7,912 nucleotides of DNA, taken from contig SVTU01000067.1 of the NCBI GenBank assembly GCA_015063655.1, forward strand, positions 1-7,912, given 5' to 3'. Below are positions 1-4,916 of the stretch, piece after piece. The stretch's first letter is position 1, and each line of letters begins with the position of its first letter. Below the pieces are notes generated by a model that saw only the letters and a program-made list of their open reading frames with translations, made no database searches and was not told where the DNA came from. A program made the translations under genes and the position numbers. Source of the stretch: Oscillospiraceae bacterium. GTDB lineage: Bacteria; Bacillota; Clostridia; Oscillospirales; CAG-272.

Positions 1-1
1 G

Positions 2-970
2 CGCCGCCGTGCTATTATGCGTGCGCACTCCTCCTGCCACCTGTTGCAGGCGGCTCTGCGCCGTGTGCTTGGCTCTCACGTGGAGCAGGCGGGCTCGTAC
101 GTGGCCGAGGATCACGTTCGCTTTGATTTTACGCACTTTGCCGCTATGACGGCAGAGGAGCTTGCCGCCGTCGAGGCGGCCGTCAATGCCGAGATCCTGA
201 TGGGTTACGGTATCGATATAAAGGAAATGCCCATTGACGAGGCTAAGAAGCTGGGTGCTATGGCTCTGTTTGGAGAAAAGTACGGTCAGATCGTCCGTGT
301 GGTTCGTATGGGTGATTATTCCGTTGAATTTTGCGGCGGAACGCATTTGGACAATACGGCTAAGGTGGGTCTGTTTAAGATCATCTCCGAGTCGAGTGTT
401 GCCGCAGGCGTGCGCCGTATCGAGGCGAGAACGGGCTATGGCGTTCTGTCCATTCTGTCCGAGCGTCAGAAGCTGATCGCCGACACGGCGGCCGAGCTGA
501 AGGCACAAAACCCCATGGATATTGCCAAGCGTGCGTCCATGCTTCAAGAGGAAAATCACGGCCTGCGCCGTGAGCTTGAGACGCTTAACGCCAAGCTGGC
601 AGGCACGAAGCTTGACGGCATTCTTTCGAGTGCGGTTGCGGTTGGCTCGGTGCGTGTGGCTGTGGCTGTGCTGGACGATATGCAGATGGATGCCGCAAGA
701 GCCTTGGCAGACGAGATCAAATCCGCTCATTCGGATATGGTGGCCGTGCTTGCCATCGTTTCCGATAAGCTGAATTTCCTGGCTGTGGCAGGTAAGGATG
801 CCGTAGGTGCAGGCGTGCATGCAGGCAAGCTTGTGGGTGCTGTGGCCGCCGTAACGGGCGGTAAGGGCGGCGGACGCCCCGACAACGCCATGGCAGGCGG
901 AGCAGACCGCACAAAGGTCAAGGAAGCTCTCTCCAAGGCTGCCGAGCTTGTAGGCGGCATGCTGAAATAA
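2..970 (+). CDS. alaS: Alanyl-tRNA synthetase, C-terminal part (5' truncated by window edge)
   Basis: AlaRS charges tRNA-Ala with alanine in the cytoplasm and clears mischarged Ser/Gly-tRNA-Ala through its editing domain. The reading frame is open from base 2, and the catalytic N-terminal domain lies outside the window; the ATG at 17 is internal, not a start. In the 322 visible residues, HSSCH (residues 9-13) and CGGTH (111-115) are the HxxxH and CxxxH halves of the editing-site zinc centre. After RIEARTG comes a helical, coiled-coil-like segment (about 150-200). Near the end is the C-Ala signature GGGRPDNAMAGG, normally GGGRPDMAQAGG. All key editing residues are present and the frame is intact to a TAA stop, so the gene looks functional. 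A strong terminator lies 14 bp downstream, making this the last gene of its transcript. Identification is very secure. Confidence 0.97.
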   Translation, partial: RRRAIMRAHSSCHLLQAALRRVLGSHVEQAGSYVAEDHVRFDFTHFAAMTAEELAAVEAAVNAEILMGYGIDIKEMPIDEAKKLGAMALFGEKYGQIVRVVRMGDYSVEFCGGTHLDNTAKVGLFKIISESSVAAGVRRIEARTGYGVLSILSERQKLIADTAAELKAQNPMDIAKRASMLQEENHGLRRELETLNAKLAGTKLDGILSSAVAVGSVRVAVAVLDDMQMDAARALADEIKSAHSDMVAVLAIVSDKLNFLAVAGKDAVGAGVHAGKLVGAVAAVTGGKGGGRPDNAMAGGADRTKVKEALSKAAELVGGMLK

Positions 971-984
971 GAGATTGTCAGATT

Positions 985-1023
985 TGAGGGTGATGCCAAA
1001 GGGGCATCACCCTCAGTTATTTT
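985..1023 (+). terminator. Rho-independent terminator after alaS
   Basis: A perfect 13-bp stem (TGAGGGTGATGCC at 985-997 against GGCATCACCCTCA at 1003-1015) with a 5-nt loop is followed by the T-rich tail TTATTTT (1017-1023). It sits 14 bp after the alaS stop and before the next promoter, which separates the two transcription units. Confidence 0.9.
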
Positions 1024-1083
1024 AGGCTGTTTCAAGCGCAGCCTAAGACAGCCGCTCTTTTGCTTGGTCTTTTGCTGATACGG

Positions 1084-1112
1084 TTGACTTTTCTGTCTAT
1101 ATGTGGTATACT
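1084..1112 (+). promoter_or_regulatory. Sigma-A-type promoter of the ymdB-mrnC-PPIase operon
   Basis: The -35 box TTGACT (1084-1089) and -10 box TATACT (1107-1112) are separated by 17 bp. TG at 1104-1105 gives an extended -10 (TGGTATACT). Transcription would start near 1118-1120, leaving a leader of about 50 nt before the ymdB ATG. Its place between the alaS terminator and the ymdB ribosome binding site supports the call. The start site itself is inferred. Confidence 0.85.
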
Positions 1113-1167
1113 GTACGTGCTTGGACTTGCCGACCGAGCCGAAACCTCAGGCAATAGAAGGATATAT

Positions 1168-1938
1168 ATGAAGATTTTAGCAATTGGAGACGTTGTCGGT
1201 GCTTCGGGGCTTGCGTATCTCAGTGCCCATCTTTCGCACGTGCGCGACAAGCATCGGGCAGACGTTGTGATCGTGAACGGGGAGAATGCTACGGACATTC
1301 ACGGGCTGTCTGTGCCCGATGCCAAGGCCATATGGGACTGCGGGGCAGATCTCATCACGCTTGGTAATCACGCCTACGGCAGACGGGATCTGTGCATGCT
1401 GCTCTCGGACAGCGAGCGCATCATTCGCCCTGCTAACTTTCCCCCCTTGACCCCAGGGTCAGGCTATACGCTGTTGACGATCGACGGCTACAAGCTGCTT
1501 TGCATCAACGTGCAGGGAACAGCCTTTATGGAGCCGTTGGCTTCTCCCTTTGAGACGGTGGATCGCATTCTGGCCAGAGAGCAGGGAGCGTATGATTTTG
1601 CCGTGATGGATATTCACGCCGAGGCGACCTCGGAGAAGATCGCACTGTCACGGTATTTTGACGGGCGAGTTGCCGTGATGTTTGGCACACATACGCACGT
1701 GGCAACGGCGGACGAGCAGATCTTGCCCAAGGGGAGCGGATATATTACCGATATCGGTATGACGGGTCCCGTCAACGGTGTGCTGGGGACGGACGCCGAG
1801 GCGGTGATCGAGAAATTCAGAACGCATATGCCTGTGCGCTTCCGTGTGGCGGATGGCCCCGTGCAGGGGCACGGTGCCTTGTTCGACGTGGACGAAATCA
1901 AGGGCTGTGTGCGGGACGTGTGCAGGATCGTATTTTGA
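1168..1938 (+). CDS. ymdB: YmdB-family metallophosphoesterase (2',3'-cyclic nucleotide phosphodiesterase type)
   Basis: The product is a 256-residue member of the YmdB/TIGR00282 family, close to the roughly 264 residues of Bacillus YmdB. That protein is a dinuclear-metal phosphodiesterase acting on 2',3'-cAMP in vitro and influencing late adaptive responses and RNA-decay-linked regulation. The expected metal ligands are all visible at the family positions: D8 (GDVV), E39 and N40 (NGENA), N67 and H68 (GNHAY), H150 (DIHAEATSEK), H175 and H177 (GTHTH). Other conserved blocks are RPANFP (87-92), INVQG and ITDIGMTGP. I chose the ATG at 1168 because AGAAGG (1156-1161) lies 6 nt upstream and the protein then begins with the family N-terminus MKILAIGDVVG; the frame stays open upstream to 1060 but overlaps the promoter. 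It is first gene of an operon, 11 bp before mrnC. In Bacillus, ymdB follows rny, which is not seen here. Confidence 0.95.
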   Translation: MKILAIGDVVGASGLAYLSAHLSHVRDKHRADVVIVNGENATDIHGLSVPDAKAIWDCGADLITLGNHAYGRRDLCMLLSDSERIIRPANFPPLTPGSGYTLLTIDGYKLLCINVQGTAFMEPLASPFETVDRILAREQGAYDFAVMDIHAEATSEKIALSRYFDGRVAVMFGTHTHVATADEQILPKGSGYITDIGMTGPVNGVLGTDAEAVIEKFRTHMPVRFRVADGPVQGHGALFDVDEIKGCVRDVCRIVF

Positions 1939-1949
1939 GGGTTATATAT

Positions 1950-2339
1950 ATGATGGAAGAAAAAGAGCTTTGCACGGTGTCTACAGCGGCTCTCGCCTAT
2001 CTTGGCGACAGCGTGGTGGAGATCTGTGTGAGAGAATATTTGGTGAAGCAGGGGCTTGGCACGTCTGCCCGCCTCAATGCGGTGTCGCTTGACTTTGTGC
2101 GTGCGCCCAAGCAGGCAGAGGCGATGGAGCGCATCTTGCCCTTGCTGTCAAGCGAGGAAGAGGCTGTTTTTCGGCGTGGGCGCAACATAGGGCATACCAA
2201 TACGCCAAGGTCGGCAACCGTGTCGGAATACCGTGTCGCAACAGGCATGGAGGCACTCTTTGGCTATTTGTATCTGGCAGGAAGAAACGACCGCATACGG
2301 GAGCTTTTCTCGCTTGCGTACGGCGTTTCCTTATCATAA
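1950..2339 (+). CDS. mrnC: Mini-ribonuclease 3 (MrnC), 23S rRNA maturation
   Basis: Mini-III is a dimeric RNase III catalytic domain without the double-stranded-RNA-binding domain; in Bacillus it trims the 5' and 3' ends of 23S rRNA. The 129-residue product is at the short end of the usual size range. It shows the signature AYLGDSVVE with the catalytic-type Asp at 20 and Glu at 24, VRAPKQAEAM (50-59), RGRN (76-79), then SEYRVATGMEALFGYLYL (92-109) holding the second conserved Glu at 101. No dsRBD follows. The start is ATG 1950, or ATG 1953 immediately after it; GAGGG at 1937-1941 is 8 nt upstream and overlaps the ymdB stop codon. The same frame is open from 1920, but those residues overlap ymdB and are not family-like. 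It is probably translated from the ymdB transcript. Mini-III is often encoded near cysS in other Bacillota, so the pairing with ymdB is less usual. Confidence 0.95.
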   Translation: MMEEKELCTVSTAALAYLGDSVVEICVREYLVKQGLGTSARLNAVSLDFVRAPKQAEAMERILPLLSSEEEAVFRRGRNIGHTNTPRSATVSEYRVATGMEALFGYLYLAGRNDRIRELFSLAYGVSLS

Positions 2340-2355
2340 CGGTATTTATATAATA

Positions 2356-2362
2356 AGAGAGG
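2356..2362 (+). promoter_or_regulatory. Ribosome binding site deciding the cyclophilin start
   Basis: The purine run AGAGAGG lies 9 nt before the ATG at 2372 but only 3 nt before the in-frame ATG at 2366. Normal spacing favours 2372. Confidence 0.65.
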
Positions 2363-2371
2363 TAAATGACT

Positions 2372-2878
2372 ATGACACATCCCGTAATTAAGATTCACGT
2401 AGCAGGCTACGGCACCATGACTGCCGAGCTGTATCCCGAGAAGGCACCCAAGACGGTGGCAAACTTTATGGCACTGATCGAGAAGGGCTTTTTTGAGGGG
2501 CTGATCTTCCACCGTGTGATCCGTGGCTTTATGATCCAGGGCGGTGGCTACGATGCACAGATGGAGCAGAGAGAGACCGAGGCCATCAAGGGTGAGTTTA
2601 TTGCCAACGGCTTTATGAGCAACGATCTGCGCCACACCCGCGGCGTGCTGTCTATGGCTCGCACGTCCGATCCCGATTCCGCTTCCTCGCAGTTCTTTGT
2701 GATGCATGAGGATGCGCCCCACCTGGATGCCCAATATGCGGGCTTTGGCAAGCTGACCGACGGCTTTGACGTGCTTGACAAGATCGCATCCGTGAAGACG
2801 GGCAACTACGGCTGGTATATGCAGGACGTACCGAGAGAGCCTGTGGTTATCGAGCGCATGGAGATCGTTTCGGAATAA
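2372..2878 (+). CDS. Cyclophilin-type peptidyl-prolyl cis-trans isomerase, cytoplasmic
   Basis: Cyclophilins catalyse cis-trans isomerisation of X-Pro bonds and assist protein folding. The 168-residue product is a single cyclophilin domain with no signal peptide or lipobox, so it should stay in the cytoplasm. Active-site residues equivalent to human CypA are visible: H47-R48 in FHRVIRGFMIQGGG (CypA H54-R55), F53, Q56, then MARTSDPDSASSQFFVM (95-111) with the QFF block, and LDAQYAGFG (118-126). At the place of CypA W121 there is His117 (PHLD), a common bacterial change expected to weaken cyclosporin binding. The start at 2372 is chosen from ribosome-binding-site spacing; ATG 2366 would add two residues. 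It lies 32 bp after mrnC and just before a strong terminator, so it ends the operon. No functional tie to the two RNA enzymes is evident. I avoid ppiA or ppiB because the orthology cannot be settled here. Confidence 0.95.
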   Translation: MTHPVIKIHVAGYGTMTAELYPEKAPKTVANFMALIEKGFFEGLIFHRVIRGFMIQGGGYDAQMEQRETEAIKGEFIANGFMSNDLRHTRGVLSMARTSDPDSASSQFFVMHEDAPHLDAQYAGFGKLTDGFDVLDKIASVKTGNYGWYMQDVPREPVVIERMEIVSE

Positions 2879-2896
2879 GAGCATAAAGAAAAGTAG

Positions 2897-2934
2897 GGAG
2901 CTGTCTCAAATGCGCATTTGAGACAGCTCCTTTT
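2897..2934 (+). terminator. Terminator after the PPIase gene, perfect 34-nt palindrome
   Basis: Bases 2897-2930 form a perfect inverted repeat: GGAGCTGTCTCAAATGC against GCATTTGAGACAGCTCC. In practice this is a stem of about 15 bp with a TGCGC-type loop, followed by TTTT (2931-2934). It begins 18 bp after the stop codon. On the other strand the palindrome is followed by CTACTTTTC, so weak two-way termination is possible. Confidence 0.9.
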
Positions 2935-2974
2935 GTGTATCCGCAACCCATCTGAAATATATCTCTGTAGGGTA

Positions 2975-3100
2975 GGGGTGCAAGTTTGCTTGCAAACTTG
3001 CCCGTTCGCTTGTGAATGAGTTATTTCCCAAGAGCGACACCGTGTCGCTCTCTCCCCCAAAGCCCTGCCGTTCGACAGGGCAGAGGACGGTTGGAGAGAG
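2975..3100. other. Cluster of GC-rich hairpins in the gene-free region (candidate structured RNA or intergenic repeat)
   Basis: Three hairpins lie in series. Hairpin A is CAAGTTTG/CAAACTTG (2981-2988, 2993-3000), flanked by GGG/CCC. Hairpin B is AGAGCGACAC/GTGTCGCTCT (3031-3040, 3042-3051) around one central base. Hairpin C is GCCCTG/CAGGGC (3062-3067, 3076-3081). In addition CTCTCTCC (3048-3055) can pair with GGAGAGAG (3093-3100), enclosing hairpin C. That stem shares bases 3048-3051 with hairpin B, so the two folds partly exclude each other. No protein resembling a known family is encoded on either strand: the short frames have no convincing ribosome binding site and odd composition. It could be an interspersed palindromic element, a small RNA, or read-through structure. 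I do not recognise the family. Confidence 0.5.
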
Positions 3101-3350
3101 AGGGGGCAGTGCGTGGTGCTATGCGGAAAAAAATTGGTGTCGGAAAGGGTATGTCGAGAAAGCAAACCCGAGTGAAAAAAGAGAAGAGAAGGTGTCGCAA
3201 CCCGCTTGCGGCCCCTTGTTTTTTAACTTTCGGACTTACAAAAAATTAAAGAAATGTAAATAAATGTAAAATCAATGTTGGAATTGACCAAAAAGTGGGT
3301 AAAAAAGGGCTTCAAAACTGTTTTTTTCGGGAAATTACCAAAAAACTGAA
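3101..3350. other. Gene-free spacer, purine-rich then A/T-tract-rich
   Basis: Bases 3124-3192 are strongly purine-rich on the + strand. From about 3219 the DNA becomes A/T-rich with A- or T-runs at 3291-3294, 3301-3306, 3321-3327 and 3340-3345, spaced roughly in helical register, which suggests intrinsic curvature upstream of the mraZ promoter. Open frames that cross it (starting at 3012 and 3016) show low-complexity Lys/Arg-rich translation and no recognisable domain, and I do not call them genes. Confidence 0.5.
3191..3224 (+). terminator. Weak possible terminator in the spacer
   Basis: A 5-bp stem CGCAA/TTGCG (3196-3200, 3206-3210) has a 5-nt loop and possible bulged G-C extension. It is followed by CCCC, TTG and a six-T run (3219-3224). 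The stem is short, so this is tentative; it could end a transcript from the hairpin cluster. Confidence 0.3.
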
Positions 3351-3408
3351 CGATTTTTTTAAAAAATTTATTTTCCCTCTTGCAGTATTATTTCAATTGT
3401 TTTATAAT
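3351..3408 (+). promoter_or_regulatory. Predicted sigma-A promoter of the mraZ (dcw) operon with UP-like element
   Basis: A perfect -10 box TATAAT (3403-3408) lies 17 bp after a partial -35 box TTGCAG (3380-3385). Immediately upstream, 3353-3375 is almost pure A/T runs, as expected for an UP element binding the RNA polymerase alpha subunit, which could make up for the weak -35. Predicted transcription start is near 3415, giving a leader of about 95 nt to mraZ. The -10 is strong evidence; the -35 and UP assignments are inferred. Confidence 0.75.
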
Positions 3409-3419
3409 AATAACACCAC

Positions 3420-3465
3420 GATGTGGGGCGAAATGGGGCAAAGTGTTGAAGAGTGTTGAACATGG
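3420..3465 (+). promoter_or_regulatory. MraZ operator: four direct repeats in 10-bp register
   Basis: Four consecutive 10-bp units cover 3420-3459: GATGTGGGGC, GAAATGGGGC, AAAGTGTTGA and AGAGTGTTGA. Each has TG at the same place (3424, 3434, 3444, 3454). A weaker fifth TGG occurs at 3463, one base out of register. MraZ operators are known as repeated TGGGN boxes with 5-bp gaps in E. coli and as AAAGTG(T/G) repeats in Mycoplasma; the first two units fit the former and the third matches the latter exactly. The array lies just downstream of the -10 box, over the early transcribed region, where bound MraZ would be expected to repress. Autoregulation is inferred from family knowledge. Confidence 0.8.
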
Positions 3466-3496
3466 CCCATCAAAAAAAGCCTACATATATACATGG

Positions 3497-3503
3497 AAGG
3501 AGG
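3497..3503 (+). promoter_or_regulatory. Ribosome binding site deciding the mraZ start
   Basis: AAGGAGG, a near-perfect anti-16S match, ends 7 nt before the ATG at 3511. It overlaps the codons that would follow an upstream in-frame ATG at 3493, which rules that ATG out as the real start. Confidence 0.85.
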
Positions 3504-3510
3504 CAAAAAG

Positions 3511-3933
3511 ATGCTGTCGGGCGAATTCAAACATAATCTTGATCCTAAAAACCGATTGTTTATTCCCGCAAAGCACAGAGAAGAGCTTGGCGATACCTTT
3601 ATGGTGGCACGCAGTATCCGTGACCATTGCCTGAAGGTGTATTCCATGAGTGAGTGGGAAAAGTACATTGAGCCGATCTTGAAAATGGACCGCAAGGACT
3701 CTGAGGTCATTCTCCGTACCTTGCACCGCAACGCCGCACAGGTCACCCCCGATGCGCAGGGAAGAATTTTGCTTCCTGTGTCGCTATTGGAGCATGGGCA
3801 GATCGTAAAGGGAGCTGTGGTCGTGGGCTGTGGCAATTACGCCGAGATCTGGGCTGAAGAGGTTTACGCACAAACCGTGGAAGAGGAGAACCTGGCAGAT
3901 ATGAAGGCCATCCTCGAATCGATCGGTCTGTGA
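3511..3933 (+). CDS. mraZ: MraZ, transcriptional regulator of the dcw cluster
   Basis: MraZ is a ring-forming DNA-binding protein with two SpoVT/AbrB-like swapped-hairpin domains; it controls its own operon and often other division genes. The 140-residue product is normal in length. Domain 1 (about 1-47) begins MLSGEFKHNLDPKNRLFIPAKHRE, with the family motif DxKxRxxIP as DPKNRLFIP. Domain 2 (about 70-125) repeats it as DAQGRILLP. The AAGGAGG site sets the start at 3511. Directly upstream are a promoter and four phased TG repeats that match known MraZ binding sites. The TGA stop overlaps the rsmH ATG by one base (TGATG), so rsmH is probably translated by ribosomes finishing mraZ. This is the first gene of the division and cell wall operon. 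Confidence 0.97.
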   Translation: MLSGEFKHNLDPKNRLFIPAKHREELGDTFMVARSIRDHCLKVYSMSEWEKYIEPILKMDRKDSEVILRTLHRNAAQVTPDAQGRILLPVSLLEHGQIVKGAVVVGCGNYAEIWAEEVYAQTVEEENLADMKAILESIGL

Positions 3934-4880
3934 TGGAGCATACAACAGCGTTTTCGCACTATTCGGTGCTTTTGAATGAGTGCATAGAGGGCTTGCGTAT
4001 CCGTCCCGACGGTATTTACGTGGACGGCACGGCAGGCGGAGGCGGTCACTCCCTTGAGATCGCCAAGCGGCTGACAAAGGGCGGTAGACTGATTGCCATC
4101 GATCAAGACGGCGATGCGATAGAGGCGGCAAGCAAACGGCTTTCTCTCTACGCCGACCGAGTGACGGTCGTGAGAAATAATTTTTCCAATCTGGCAAGTA
4201 TTTGCAGGGAATTGGGCGTTGAGCGGATCGACGGCTTTCTGATCGATGCGGGCGTTTCCTCCTTTCAGCTCGACTGCGCAGAGCGCGGCTTTGCGTACAG
4301 TGCCGATGCAGAGCTTGACATGAGAATGGATACAAGAGCTTCGTTGTCAGCTATGCAGGTCGTGAATGAGTATAGCGAGCAGGAACTAAAGAAAATTTTG
4401 TACGAATACGGAGAGGAGCGGTTTTCTCCGAGAATTGCGGCGGCCATCGTGCGAGAGCGGCAGGAAGCCCCCATTCGCACCACGGCAAGGCTGGCTGATA
4501 TCGTGAAGGGTGCGATCCCCGCAGGGGCTCGTGAGGGCGGTCATCACCCCGCCAAGCGTACTTTTCAGGCGATCCGCATTGAGGTCAACCGTGAGCTTGA
4601 TGTGATAGAGCCTGCCATTCGGGCGGCTGCAAGCCTGATGAACACGGGCGGCAGGATCGCTGTGATCAGCTTCCATTCCTTGGAGGATCGCATCGTTAAG
4701 GAGACGTACGCATCCCTTGCCAAGGGCTGTACGTGCCCCAGAGAATTTCCCGTGTGCGTTTGCGGAAACAAGCCTACTCTCAAGCAGGTCAACCGCAAGC
4801 CCATTCTTCCATCTGAAAAGGAGCTGGAGGAAAATCCCCGTTCCCGAAGCGCTAAGCTTCGTGTGGCGGAAAAGCTGTAA
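3933..4880 (+). CDS. rsmH: 16S rRNA (cytosine-1402 N4) methyltransferase RsmH
   Basis: RsmH (MraW) uses S-adenosylmethionine to methylate N4 of C1402 in the ribosomal P site. The 315-residue length is typical. SAM motif I is VDGTAGGGGHS (30-40), followed by IAIDQDGDA (54-62), DGFLIDAGVSSFQLD (100-114; the family usually has VSSPQLD, so Phe111 replaces Pro), FAYSADAELDMRMD (120-133), HHPAKRTFQAIRIEVN (204-219) and VISFHSLEDRIVK (244-256). A four-cysteine group CTC-x6-CVC (C266, C268, C275, C277) sits near the C-terminus, a pattern I associate with clostridial homologues. I chose ATG 3933, which shares its A with the mraZ stop; GTG at 3930 is an alternative with a four-base overlap. No good Shine-Dalgarno precedes either, consistent with translational coupling to mraZ. 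Confidence 0.97.
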   Translation: MEHTTAFSHYSVLLNECIEGLRIRPDGIYVDGTAGGGGHSLEIAKRLTKGGRLIAIDQDGDAIEAASKRLSLYADRVTVVRNNFSNLASICRELGVERIDGFLIDAGVSSFQLDCAERGFAYSADAELDMRMDTRASLSAMQVVNEYSEQELKKILYEYGEERFSPRIAAAIVRERQEAPIRTTARLADIVKGAIPAGAREGGHHPAKRTFQAIRIEVNRELDVIEPAIRAAASLMNTGGRIAVISFHSLEDRIVKETYASLAKGCTCPREFPVCVCGNKPTLKQVNRKPILPSEKELEENPRSRSAKLRVAEKL

Positions 4881-4916
4881 AGAGATTACGTAAATGATGA
4901 TATACGGAGGTAAAAC

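Noticed and set aside
1060..1167. N-terminal extension of YmdB from ATG 1060
   Set aside because: It would contain the -35/-10 promoter and does not match the family; ATG 1168 has a proper ribosome binding site and the conserved N-terminus.
1113..1167. Leader of ymdB as a possible riboswitch or attenuator
   Set aside because: At about 50 nt it is too short for known riboswitch classes, and only a weak TTGCC/GGCAA pairing is visible.
2264..2884. 206-residue minus-strand open frame
   Set aside because: It lies opposite the well-supported cyclophilin gene, has no ribosome binding site or recognisable motif, and its composition mirrors the coding strand.
2806..3165. 119-residue minus-strand open frame
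   Set aside because: It crosses the PPIase terminator palindrome and the hairpin cluster, with no domain or start signal.
3012..3263. Small open frames of 83 and 77 residues in the spacer
   Set aside because: They run through the hairpin cluster, overlap each other in different frames, lack a convincing ribosome binding site and end in Lys-rich low-complexity sequence.
3284..3312. TTGACC as a -35 box of a second mraZ promoter
   Set aside because: No TATAAT-like sequence occurs 16-18 bp downstream.
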